Origin: Martelella mediterranea
GTDB lineage: Bacteria; Pseudomonadota; Alphaproteobacteria; Rhizobiales; Rhizobiaceae
Assembly (NCBI RefSeq): GCF_021021415.1
Contig: NZ_JAINWJ010000049.1
Location: 1 to 64,000 of the forward strand
DNA: 64,000 bases
Direction: 5' to 3'
The notes under the pieces are model-generated. The model was not told where the DNA came from, made no database searches, and saw nothing but the letters and a program-made list of their open reading frames with translations. Shown here piece by piece: positions 7,822-15,810 of the stretch; the stretch's first letter is position 1; each line of letters opens with the position of its first letter. The translations under genes and the position numbers were made by a program.

Positions 7822-8592
7822 ATGCTGGAAATGTCGGGGCTCTTGAGCGCCCGCGACGGTGTGCCTGTTGCCATCGAACGCGCGGAAGCGAAAAGCGATA
7901 TCGTGCTGATCTGCGAACATGCCAGCCGGCGTGTTCCGGAGGCCCTCGGCGATATGGGGCTGAGCGAAGAGCTGCTCGAAAGCCATATTGCCTGGGACCC
8001 CGGCGCGCTTGCGGTTGCCATGCTGCTCAGTGAAGCGCTCGACGCCACCCTCATTCACCAGCGTTTCTCGCGGCTTGCCTATGACTGCAACCGGCCGCCC
8101 GAGGCGAAGGATGCCATTCCGGAAATCAGCGAAGTTTTCGGGGTCCCCGGCAATCGTGGTCTGAGTACGGCCGAACGCGACGCCCGGGCGGATGCGCTCT
8201 ACCACCCGTTCCACAAGGCGATCGATGATCTGCTTGTCGCGCGCCAGAATGCCGGGCGTTCGCCCGTGATCGTCACCATCCATTCCTTCACGCCGGTCTT
8301 CAAGGGCGTCACGCGCGATGTCGAGATCGGCATTCTGCATGACAGCGACAGCCGGCTTGCCGATTGCATGCTGGCAAAGGTCGCGGGCGGATACGACGTG
8401 CGCCGCAACGAACCCTATGCACCTGTCGATGGCGTGACCCACACGCTGCGTCGCCATGCGCTGTCGCGTCGGCTCCCGAATGTCATGATCGAAATCCGCA
8501 ACGATCTGATTGCCGACCCGGCCGGGCAGGCGAAGGCCGCGGGCTTCATCGCCGGGCTTCTCGGCGAGTGCATTGGCGGGGAGGCCGGATGA
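7822..8592 (+). CDS. N-formylglutamate amidohydrolase family hydrolase
   Basis: A 256-residue metal-dependent amidohydrolase of the FGase family, which classically cleaves N-formyl-glutamate to glutamate and formate. Family motifs seen are CEHAS (31-35), AWDPGA (58-63), FSRLAYDCNRP (82-92) and the metal-site region THSFTP-like IHSFTPVF (153-160). No histidine-degradation (hut) genes are nearby. It is the first gene of an operon with a TRAP transporter, a gamma-glutamyl ligase and two dehydrogenases, and its stop overlaps the next start (ATGA). I therefore infer that it hydrolyses an N-substituted glutamate or gamma-glutamyl amide made by this pathway, rather than formylglutamate itself. Confidence 0.85.
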   Translation: MLEMSGLLSARDGVPVAIERAEAKSDIVLICEHASRRVPEALGDMGLSEELLESHIAWDPGALAVAMLLSEALDATLIHQRFSRLAYDCNRPPEAKDAIPEISEVFGVPGNRGLSTAERDARADALYHPFHKAIDDLLVARQNAGRSPVIVTIHSFTPVFKGVTRDVEIGILHDSDSRLADCMLAKVAGGYDVRRNEPYAPVDGVTHTLRRHALSRRLPNVMIEIRNDLIADPAGQAKAAGFIAGLLGECIGGEAG

Positions 8593-9101
8593 TGCCGCAG
8601 GCGATCAGGACCTATGTGCGCTATGTCGACGGCTTCAACCGCGTGGTCGGGCGCATCGCGATGTGGCTGATCTTCGTGATGATGGGCATCCTGCTGTGGT
8701 CGTCGATCTCGAAGACCATGTTCAACCCGTCGCTCTGGACGCTGGAAATGGCGCAGTTCGTGATGACCGCCTATTACATCCTCGGCGGCGCCTATTCGCT
8801 TCAGCTCGACAGCCATGTGCGCATGGACCTGATCTATGGCCGCTGGACGCCGCGCCAGAAGGCGGCGGTCGATGCCATCACGGTGATCATGCTGTTCACC
8901 TACCTCATCTTTCTGCTGATCGGCGGGGTGTCCTCCACCCAATACGCGCTGAAATACGGCGAGACCTCCTATTCAAGCTGGTCGCCCTATATGGCGCCGA
9001 TCAAGATCGTCATGGTGGCCGGCATTTTCCTGATGTTCCTGCAGACCACATCGATCTTCTTCAAGGATCTGGCGAAAGCGCTGGGGAGGGACATGGCATG
9101 A
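8589..9101 (+). CDS. TRAP transporter small permease (DctQ-like)
   Basis: A 170-residue inner-membrane protein with four predicted transmembrane helices (around residues 20-42, 55-73, 93-115 and 133-152), the standard layout of the TRAP small subunit. The motif WTLEMAQFVMTAYYILGGAY around helix 2 is typical. The start ATG at 8589 overlaps the stop of the amidohydrolase, and its stop overlaps the start of the large permease, so all three are coupled. Longer in-frame upstream sequence exists but lies inside the amidohydrolase and is not used. It works with the large permease and binding protein in sodium-driven solute uptake. Confidence 0.92.
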   Translation: MMPQAIRTYVRYVDGFNRVVGRIAMWLIFVMMGILLWSSISKTMFNPSLWTLEMAQFVMTAYYILGGAYSLQLDSHVRMDLIYGRWTPRQKAAVDAITVIMLFTYLIFLLIGGVSSTQYALKYGETSYSSWSPYMAPIKIVMVAGIFLMFLQTTSIFFKDLAKALGRDMA

Positions 9102-10426
9102 ACCTCTCCTATGAAATGATCGCGCTTCTGCTGTTCTTCTCGATGATGATGACCATGCTGACCGGCCAGCGCGTGTTCGCGGCGATCGGCTTTGTCGGCG
9201 TGGTGGCGGCAGCCGCGCTCTGGGGCACGGGCGGCACCGAACTCGGATTCTCGGCCAGCATGAAGCTGATGAAGTGGTATCCGATGCTGACGCTGCCGCT
9301 GTTCATTTTCATGGGCTACATGCTGTCGGAATCGGGCATTGCCGAAGACCTCTACAAAGCGTTCCACGTCTGGATGGGCGGGTTGCCCGGTGGCCTTGCG
9401 GTCGGAACCATCGGGCTGATGGTGGTGATTTCGGCCATGAACGGCTTGTCGGTCGCCGGCATGGCGATCGGCGCGACCATTGCGCTGCCGGAACTCCTGA
9501 GGCGCGGCTATGACAAGATCATGGTCTCGGGCGTCATTCAGGCCGGTTCCTCGCTCGGCATTCTGGTGCCGCCGAGCGTGGTTCTGGTGCTTTACGGCAT
9601 GATCGCCCGCCAGCCGGTTGGCAAGCTCTGGGTCGCGGGCGCGCTGCCGGGCCTGATGCTCGCCGCTATGTTTGTGATCTACATCGTCATCCGCTGCCGC
9701 ATGAACCCGGCGCTCGGGCCCGCGCTTCCCAAGGAAGAGCGCGACATGCCGCTGGCCGAGAAGCTGAAGCTGCTCAGGGCCGGCATCATCCCGTTCCTGA
9801 TCTTCTTCCTGATGATGGGCCTGTTCCTGATGGGCGTCACCAGCCTGACGGAAAGTGCAGCGATCGGCGCGCTTTCGGCGCTGGTCGCCGCCCTCGTCAA
9901 GCGTCGCCTGACATGGAAGCTCTTGAACCGGACGATGGAGCAGACGCTCGGCATTTCCTGCATGTTCATGTGGATCATCGTCGCCGCCCTCTGCTTCGGC
10001 GCGGTATTCGATGGGCTTGGCGCGGTCCGGGCGCTGGAGCATCTGCTGCTCGAAAAATGGGAACTCGGCCCCTGGGAAATCCTGATCCTGATGCAGATTT
10101 CCTACATCATCATGGGCACGTTCCTCGATGACACGGCGATGCTGGTGATTGTCGCGCCGCTTTACGTGCCGCTGGTCGGTCATCTTGGCTTCGATCTCGT
10201 CTGGTATGGCGTGCTCTATACCATCACCTGCCAGATCGCCTATATGACGCCGCCCTTCGGCTACAATCTCTTTCTCATGCGGGCCATGGCCCCGCCCGAA
10301 ATATCGCTTGTCGATATCTACCGCTCCGTCTGGCCGTTCGTGATCATCATGATCATCGGTCTGGCGATCGTCACGGCATTCCCGCAGATCGCGCTGTGGC
10401 TGCCGAACCTTGTCTATGCGCGCTGA
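9098..10426 (+). CDS. TRAP transporter large permease (DctM-like)
   Basis: A 442-residue multi-spanning membrane protein of the DctM family with about 11-12 hydrophobic helices. It forms the transport channel of a TRAP system driven by the sodium gradient. Recognisable segments include LPLFIFMGYMLSESGIAEDL near residue 67, the conserved turn IQAGSSLGILVPPSVVLVLYG around 147-167, and TPPFGYNLFLMRAMAPPE near 383. The start is fixed by ATGA overlap with the small permease. About 90 bases separate it from the binding-protein gene. TRAP systems mostly take up carboxylates or zwitterions; this one's substrate is probably the precursor of the pathway encoded downstream. Confidence 0.94.
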   Translation: MNLSYEMIALLLFFSMMMTMLTGQRVFAAIGFVGVVAAAALWGTGGTELGFSASMKLMKWYPMLTLPLFIFMGYMLSESGIAEDLYKAFHVWMGGLPGGLAVGTIGLMVVISAMNGLSVAGMAIGATIALPELLRRGYDKIMVSGVIQAGSSLGILVPPSVVLVLYGMIARQPVGKLWVAGALPGLMLAAMFVIYIVIRCRMNPALGPALPKEERDMPLAEKLKLLRAGIIPFLIFFLMMGLFLMGVTSLTESAAIGALSALVAALVKRRLTWKLLNRTMEQTLGISCMFMWIIVAALCFGAVFDGLGAVRALEHLLLEKWELGPWEILILMQISYIIMGTFLDDTAMLVIVAPLYVPLVGHLGFDLVWYGVLYTITCQIAYMTPPFGYNLFLMRAMAPPEISLVDIYRSVWPFVIIMIIGLAIVTAFPQIALWLPNLVYAR

Positions 10427-10516
10427 GGGAGCGGGAGGCGCGCTGGAGCCGGCTTTGCCGGGAAAATGCGAAATGCGGCATGAGGCCGGATTTCGATAAA
10501 ACAGAGGGAAACGGAC

Positions 10517-11563
10517 ATGAACAGCAGACGTACATTTCTCAGGAATGCCGGTCTGGCGACAGCAGCCGGCGCATCCGCGCTCGCCGCGCCCGCCGTCGTT
10601 CGCGCGCAGTCGAAGATCACCTGGCGCCTCCAGACCTATGCCGGTCCGGCGCTGGCCGAACATGTGGTGAAGGACTGCATCGACAACTTCAACAAGGCGG
10701 CGAACGGCGAGATGGAGATCCAGCTCTTCACCGCCGACCAGTTGGTGCCGACCGGCGAACTGTTCCGCGCCATGCAGGCCGGCACGATCGACGCCGTTCA
10801 GTCGGACGACGATTCGATGAACTCGCCGCTCGATATCAAGGTATTCGGCGGCTACTTCCCCTTCGCCTCGAAGTTCAGCCTCGATGTGCCGACGCTGTTT
10901 TATGAATACGGACTCGCCGATATCTGGGAGAAGGCCTATTCGGAGGTCGGCGTGCAGTGGATTTCCGCCGGCGCCTGGGACCCGTGCAACTTCGCCACCG
11001 TCAATCCGGTCAAGAGCCTGTCCGATCTCGAAGGACTGCGCATCTTCACCTTCCCGACGGCCGGCAAGTTCCTGTCGCAGTTCGGCGTCGTGCCGGTCAC
11101 GCTGCCCTGGGAAGACGTGCAGGTTGCGATGCAGACCGGCGAGCTTGACGGTCTGGCATGGTCGGGCATCACCGAGGACTACACCGTCGGCTGGGCGGAT
11201 GTGACCAACTACTTCCTGACCAACAACATTTCCGGCGGCTGGTGCGGCTCGTTCTTCGTCAATTCTGACAAGTGGGCGGAGGTGCCGGAGCACCTCAAGG
11301 TGCTGTTCCGCATGTGCACGGATTCATCGCACCTCCACCGCCTGCACTGGTACTGGGGCGGGGAGGCCCGGTTGCGCGCCCATGGCGAGAAGCTGGAACT
11401 GACCACCATTCCGGATGCCGAATGGAAGACGGTGGAAGATGCCGCCGATGCCTTCTGGGACGAGATCGCCGCCGAGACCGACCGCACGGCGGAAGTCGTC
11501 AAGATCCTGAAGCAGTATCAGGCCGACATGAACGCCGCCGGCCCGCCCTACCGCGCCGGCTGA
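10517..11563 (+). CDS. TRAP transporter substrate-binding protein (DctP-like)
   Basis: A 348-residue periplasmic binding protein. The N-terminus has a twin-arginine signal (RRTFLRNAG, then an alanine-rich stretch ending near AVVRAQ, residue 31), so it is probably exported folded by Tat. The mature part shows DctP features: TWRLQTYAGPALAEHV at the start, the GELFRAMQAGTIDAVQ region, and SLSDLEGLRIFTFPTAGKFL followed by VVPVTLPWEDVQVAMQTGELDG, which carries the family's ligand-carboxylate pocket region. It resembles the Tat-exported, long-chain binding proteins used for amides or keto acids rather than the C4-dicarboxylate type; that subgrouping is tentative. AGAGGGAAACGG is its ribosome site. 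Confidence 0.92.
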   Translation: MNSRRTFLRNAGLATAAGASALAAPAVVRAQSKITWRLQTYAGPALAEHVVKDCIDNFNKAANGEMEIQLFTADQLVPTGELFRAMQAGTIDAVQSDDDSMNSPLDIKVFGGYFPFASKFSLDVPTLFYEYGLADIWEKAYSEVGVQWISAGAWDPCNFATVNPVKSLSDLEGLRIFTFPTAGKFLSQFGVVPVTLPWEDVQVAMQTGELDGLAWSGITEDYTVGWADVTNYFLTNNISGGWCGSFFVNSDKWAEVPEHLKVLFRMCTDSSHLHRLHWYWGGEARLRAHGEKLELTTIPDAEWKTVEDAADAFWDEIAAETDRTAEVVKILKQYQADMNAAGPPYRAG

Positions 11564-11627
11564 TTGACGAGGCTGCCGGGGCGGGAAGTGTTTCTGTTCG
11601 CCAAGCCGTCCCTCCTTTTCTGAGTCA

Positions 11628-11703
11628 CCCTCGGGCTTGACCCGAGGGTCCAGGCAGCGTTCTCCGTGTCGCCTGGATGCTCGGGTCAAGCCCGAGCATG
11701 ACG
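11628..11703. repeat. Palindromic intergenic repeat unit
   Basis: A mosaic of palindromes. CCCTCGGG-CTTGA-CCCGAGGG (11628-11648) is a perfect 8-base stem, GCTCGGG-TCAAG-CCCGAGC (11679-11697) is a perfect 7-base stem, and CCAGGC/GCCTGG arms enclose the region between them. Its right half matches 6662-6693. It lies between the binding-protein and ligase genes, where it could act as an RNA processing or attenuation site. Confidence 0.75.
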
Positions 11704-11763
11704 CATGAGAGGGGAAGAGGCCGGTGCACACCGTATGCCCGGGCAGCCACACCATTGACACCG

Positions 11764-11793
11764 GTCGTCCGGAGTGTTCCTGCTCCGGACGAC
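11764..11793 (+). promoter_or_regulatory. Strong inverted repeat upstream of the ligase gene
   Basis: The arms GTCGTCCGGAG (11764-11774) and CTCCGGACGAC (11783-11793) are perfectly complementary over 11 bases around an 8-base loop. The structure ends 24 bases before the chosen ATG of the glutamine-synthetase-like gene. No T-run follows, so it is not a simple terminator. It could be an RNA stem controlling translation or stability, or a regulator's operator. Confidence 0.6.
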
Positions 11794-11817
11794 TGCATGA
11801 ACCACAGGATGAACCCG

Positions 11818-13191
11818 ATGAGCGCGGAATACACATTCAACCAACTGAAAAAGGATGTCGCGGACGGCAGCATCGACACCGTTCTCGTCTGCCAGATCGA
11901 CATGCAGGGTCGCCTGATGGGCAAGCGTTTCACGGGGACGCATTTCGTCGATAGCGCCCACAAGGAAACCCATAGCTGCAATTACGTCCAGGCGACCGAC
12001 ATGGAGATGCACACCGTCGAAGGCTATGCCGCGACGAGCTGGGCTTCTGGTTATGGCGACTACACCATGACGCCCGATCTTTCGACGCTGCGCCGCGTGC
12101 CTTGGCTGGAAGGCACTGCGCTGGTGCTGTGCGATGTGTCCGACCACGCTACCCATTCGGTCGTCGCCCATTCGCCGCGCGCGATCCTGAAGAAACAGAT
12201 CGCCCGGCTGGAAGACCACGGCTACCGCGCCTTCATGGCGACGGAGCTGGAGTTCTTCCTGTTCAACCAGACATTCGAGAGCGCACAGCAATCCGGCTAT
12301 CGCGGGCTGACCCGCTCCAGCGCCTATAACGAGGACTACCACATTCTCCAGACCACCAAGGAGGAGGATGTGATGCGGGCGATCCGCAACGGCTTGCAGG
12401 GCGCGGGTATCCCGGTCGAAAACACCAAGGGCGAGGCGGATGCGGGGCAGGCGGAACTGAATGTCCGCTATGCCGATGCGCTGACCATGGCCGACCGCCA
12501 CGTGATCGCCAAGAATGCCTGCAAGGAAATCGCCTGGCAGAAGGGAAAGGCCGTCACCTTCATGGCCAAGTGGAATTACGACGCAGCCGGCAACTCCTCC
12601 CATGTCCATCAGTCGCTGTGGAGCAAGGATGGCAAGACGCCGCTGTTCTACGATCCCGACGGGCGGTTCGGCATGTCGAAGCTGATGGAGCATTATGTGG
12701 CCGGCCTGCTCGCCCATTCCGCCGAGATCACCTATTTCCTGGCGCCCTATATCAATTCCTACAAGCGCTTCATGGCAGGCACCTTCGCGCCCACCAAGGC
12801 GATTTGGTCGAAGGACAACCGCACGGCCGGCTTCCGCCTTTGCGGTGATCATTCGAAAGGCATCCGCATCGAATGCCGCGTCGGCGGCGCCGATCTCAAT
12901 CCCTATCTCGCCTTTGCGGCGCTTCTGGCGGCGGGTCTCGACGGCATCGAGAAGGAAATGACGCTGGAGGAGCCCTATGTCGGCGACGCCTATGGCAGCG
13001 CCGCCGATGTCCGAGAAATCCCGAAGACATTGCGCGCCGCGCGCGAGGCGCTGAACGGCTCCGACATGCTGCGCAAGGCCTTCGGCGACGATGTGATCGA
13101 CCATTATTGCCGCGCGGCGGAATGGGAGCAGGAAGAATATGACCGCCGCGTCACGGACTGGGAAGTGGCGCGCGGGTTCGAACGCGCCTGA
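11818..13191 (+). CDS. Glutamine-synthetase-like gamma-glutamyl ligase
   Basis: A 457-residue member of the glutamine synthetase superfamily, resembling gamma-glutamyl-polyamine/amine synthetases (PuuA, GlnA3/GlnA4, IpuC types) more than housekeeping GlnA. The metal and glutamate site is seen at MATELEFFLF (140-149), GEADAGQAELNVRY (205-218) and SHVHQSLW (261-268). The ATP/phosphate arginine region is at GIRIECRVGGADLNPYLA (348-365). It should join glutamate to an amine using ATP. The start was chosen for an AGGA site 8 bases upstream of ATG 11818; ATGs at 11797 and 11809 are possible. It is followed by two dehydrogenases, which supports a role in amine or amino-alcohol catabolism. Confidence 0.88.
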   Translation: MSAEYTFNQLKKDVADGSIDTVLVCQIDMQGRLMGKRFTGTHFVDSAHKETHSCNYVQATDMEMHTVEGYAATSWASGYGDYTMTPDLSTLRRVPWLEGTALVLCDVSDHATHSVVAHSPRAILKKQIARLEDHGYRAFMATELEFFLFNQTFESAQQSGYRGLTRSSAYNEDYHILQTTKEEDVMRAIRNGLQGAGIPVENTKGEADAGQAELNVRYADALTMADRHVIAKNACKEIAWQKGKAVTFMAKWNYDAAGNSSHVHQSLWSKDGKTPLFYDPDGRFGMSKLMEHYVAGLLAHSAEITYFLAPYINSYKRFMAGTFAPTKAIWSKDNRTAGFRLCGDHSKGIRIECRVGGADLNPYLAFAALLAAGLDGIEKEMTLEEPYVGDAYGSAADVREIPKTLRAAREALNGSDMLRKAFGDDVIDHYCRAAEWEQEEYDRRVTDWEVARGFERA

Positions 13192-13242
13192 CTTTGAGCG
13201 GCGCGAGCGAAACGAGATTATCAAGACAACAGGATGCCGATC

Positions 13243-14628
13243 ATGACAATGATCCAATGTATCTCGCCGGTCGACGGATCGGTCTATGCCGAGCGCGGGG
13301 CGCTTTCGGCCACGGCGGCGAAGAGCGCCGTTGAGCGGGCGCGCGTGGCGCAGAAGGAATGGGCCGCACGGCCGCTTTCGGAGCGGATCGCGCTGGTGCA
13401 GGCCGGCGTGAAGGCGCTCAACGCCATGAGCGACGAGGTGGTGCAGGAGCTTGCCTGGATGATGGGCCGGCCGGTGCGCTATGGCGGTGAGTTCGGCGGC
13501 GTTAACGAGCGCGCGGACTATATGGCGAAGATCGCCGAACAGGCGCTGGCGCCGATCGAGGTCGAGGACAGCGGCGATTTTCGCCGTTACATCGCCCGCG
13601 AGCCGCACGGCGTCGTTCTCGTCATTGCGCCGTGGAACTACCCCTATCTGACGTCGATCAACACCATCGTGCCGGGCCTGATCGCCGGCAATGCGGTGAT
13701 CATCAAGCATGCCAGCCAGACGCTGCTGGTCGGCGAGCGTATCGTGAAGGCCTTCGTCTCCGCCGGAATTCCCGAGGACCTGTTCCAGAACATCTTCCTC
13801 GATCATGCGACGACCAGCGAGCTGATTGCCGTAAAAACCTTTGATTTCATCAACTTCACCGGTTCCGTTGAAGGCGGGCGTGAAATGGAGCGGGCCGCCG
13901 CCGGCACCTTCACCCCGCTCGGCCTGGAGCTTGGCGGCAAGGATCCGGGCTATGTCATGGACGACGCCGATCTCGACGCCGCCGTCGCGACGCTGATGGA
14001 CGCGGCGATGTTCAATGCCGGCCAGTGCTGCTGCGGCATCGAGCGCATTTATGTGATCGACAGCCTCTACGACGCCTTCGTGGAAAAGGCGGTGGCCTTT
14101 GCTTCCGCCTACAAGCTCGGCAATCCGCTCGACAGCGAAACCACGCTCGGCCCGATGGCGCACAAGCGGTTCGCCGCGGTCGTGCGCCAGCAGATCGAAG
14201 AGGCGGTTGCCGCCGGCGCAAAGGCGTTGGTCGATCCGGCGCTGTTTCCGGAAGATGACGGCGGCGCCTATCTCGCCCCGCAGGTGCTGGTCGATGTCGA
14301 TCACTCGATGAGCGTGATGCGGGAGGAAAGCTTCGGCCCCGTCGTCGGGATCATGAAGGTGTCGTCCGATGAGGAGGCGCTGACGCTGATGAACGACAGC
14401 CAGTACGGCCTGACAGCATCGCTGTGGACTGAAGATGCCGACCGCGCGGCAGCACTTGGCGCGCGGATCGAGACGGGCACCATCTTCATGAACCGCGCCG
14501 ATTATCTCGACCCCGGCCTGTGCTGGACCGGCTGCAAGAATACCGGGCGCGGCGGATCGCTCTCGGTCATCGGTTTCCACAATCTCACCCGGCCGAAATC
14601 CTATCATCTGAAGAAAGTCACGAAATGA
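13243..14628 (+). CDS. NAD(P)-dependent aldehyde dehydrogenase
   Basis: A 461-residue aldehyde dehydrogenase, soluble, oxidising an aldehyde to the acid. The conserved parts are present: APWNYPYL cofactor region (129-136), FTGSVEGG (205-212), the general base Glu in LELGGKDPG (about 229), the catalytic Cys in FNAGQCCCG (about 263), and ESFGPVVG near 372. The start ATG at 13243 has AGGA at 8 bases; ATG at 13234 would sit directly on that site. Its stop overlaps the start of the alcohol dehydrogenase (ATGA). The substrate is probably the aldehyde produced by the neighbouring alcohol dehydrogenase, perhaps still attached to a gamma-glutamyl group. Confidence 0.93.
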   Translation: MTMIQCISPVDGSVYAERGALSATAAKSAVERARVAQKEWAARPLSERIALVQAGVKALNAMSDEVVQELAWMMGRPVRYGGEFGGVNERADYMAKIAEQALAPIEVEDSGDFRRYIAREPHGVVLVIAPWNYPYLTSINTIVPGLIAGNAVIIKHASQTLLVGERIVKAFVSAGIPEDLFQNIFLDHATTSELIAVKTFDFINFTGSVEGGREMERAAAGTFTPLGLELGGKDPGYVMDDADLDAAVATLMDAAMFNAGQCCCGIERIYVIDSLYDAFVEKAVAFASAYKLGNPLDSETTLGPMAHKRFAAVVRQQIEEAVAAGAKALVDPALFPEDDGGAYLAPQVLVDVDHSMSVMREESFGPVVGIMKVSSDEEALTLMNDSQYGLTASLWTEDADRAAALGARIETGTIFMNRADYLDPGLCWTGCKNTGRGGSLSVIGFHNLTRPKSYHLKKVTK

Positions 14629-15770
14629 GCCCGAGAGCCAATTGGAGCTATCCGACCGCCATAAAATTCGGCGCCGGACGGATCGTCGAACTTGCCGATG
14701 CCTGCAACAGCCTCGGCATCAAGCGCCCGCTGCTGGTCACCGACAAGGGGCTGGCCGGCCTGCCGATCACCAGACAAGCGCTGGCGATCCTCGCCGATGG
14801 CGGGCTTGAGGCGGGCCTGTTTTCCGATGTCGACCCCAATCCGAACGAGAACAACCTCGCCGCCGGCGTGAAGGCCTATGTCAATGGCGGCCATGACGGC
14901 GTGATCGCCTTTGGCGGCGGTTCGGGCCTCGATCTCGGCAAGCTGGTGGCGATGATGCCGGGCCAGACCCGTCCGGTCTGGGATTTCGAGGATATCGGCG
15001 ACTGGTGGACGCGGGCGGATGCCAGCAAGATCGCGCCGATCATCGCGGTGCCGACCACGGCGGGCACCGGTTCGGAAGTCGGCCGGGCAGGGGTTCTCAC
15101 CAATTCCGAAACCCATGTGAAAAAAATCATCTTTCACCCGAAACTGCTGCCGGGCATCGTCATCTGCGATCCCGAACTGACGGTCGGCATGCCGAAGGTG
15201 ATCACCGCGGGCACCGGGCTCGATGCGCTGGCGCATTGCCTGGAGGCCTATTGCTCGCCGCATTACCACCCGATGTCGCAGGGAATCGCGCTTGAGGGCA
15301 TGCGGTTGGTTAAGGACAATCTCCCGCGCGTCTATGCGGATGGCAACGATATCGACGCCCGCGCGGAGATGATGAGCGCCGCCGCCATGGGCGCCGTTGC
15401 CTTCCAGAAAGGCCTCGGCGCGATCCATGCGATCTCCCATCCCATCGGCGCGGTCTACAACACCCATCACGGCATGACCAACGCCGTGGTGATGCCGCCG
15501 GTGCTGCGCTTCAATCGCGAGAAGATTGAGGGCAGGCTGAAGTTGGCTGCTGATTATCTTCAGATTTCAGGTGGTTATGAAGGTTTTTACAACTTCATTC
15601 TGGAGTTCAGGGCGGCTCTTGATGTGCCGGATACGCTGACGGCCATGGGCATCAAGCCGGACAGGATCGATGAACTGGCGGCAATGGCCATGGAAGACCC
15701 GAGCACCGGCGGCAATCCGGTCGAGATGACTCTGGCGAACACCAAAGCGTTGCTCGCCGATTGCTTCTGA
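14625..15770 (+). CDS. Iron-containing alcohol dehydrogenase
   Basis: A 381-residue group III (Fe/Zn) alcohol dehydrogenase that oxidises an alcohol to an aldehyde with NAD. The cofactor loop is GGGSGLDLGK (about 97-106), followed by VPTTAGTGSEVG. The metal site is formed by Asp and His in GLDALAHCLEAY (about 199-210) and by the histidines in AISHPIGAVYNTHHG (about 269-283). All expected ligands are present. It is coupled to the aldehyde dehydrogenase by a 4-base overlap and is the last gene of the catabolic operon, followed by a strong hairpin. In this context it should act on the hydroxyl group of the transported or glutamylated substrate. Confidence 0.94.
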   Translation: MSPRANWSYPTAIKFGAGRIVELADACNSLGIKRPLLVTDKGLAGLPITRQALAILADGGLEAGLFSDVDPNPNENNLAAGVKAYVNGGHDGVIAFGGGSGLDLGKLVAMMPGQTRPVWDFEDIGDWWTRADASKIAPIIAVPTTAGTGSEVGRAGVLTNSETHVKKIIFHPKLLPGIVICDPELTVGMPKVITAGTGLDALAHCLEAYCSPHYHPMSQGIALEGMRLVKDNLPRVYADGNDIDARAEMMSAAAMGAVAFQKGLGAIHAISHPIGAVYNTHHGMTNAVVMPPVLRFNREKIEGRLKLAADYLQISGGYEGFYNFILEFRAALDVPDTLTAMGIKPDRIDELAAMAMEDPSTGGNPVEMTLANTKALLADCF

Positions 15771-15779
15771 TCGGCGAGC

Positions 15780-15810
15780 GAGGCGGCGGCTGTATCAGGC
15801 CGCCGCCTTC
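15780..15810. terminator. Bidirectional hairpin between convergent genes
   Basis: AGGCGGCGGC and GCCGCCGCCT form a near-perfect 10-base GC stem with an 8-base loop. It lies just after the alcohol dehydrogenase stop and overlaps the last codons of the convergent HhH gene. The T-run is short. It probably terminates the catabolic operon and blocks read-through into the opposite gene. Confidence 0.6.

Noticed and set aside
8987-11293. Minus-strand open frame of 768 codons across the TRAP genes
   Set aside because: Antisense to the large permease and binding protein, with low-complexity His/Asp/Arg-rich translation.
11686-14607. Minus-strand open frame of 973 codons across the ligase and aldehyde dehydrogenase genes
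   Set aside because: It is antisense to two well-supported enzymes; high GC creates long stop-free shadows. Its translation is rich in Arg, Gly and His with no domain.
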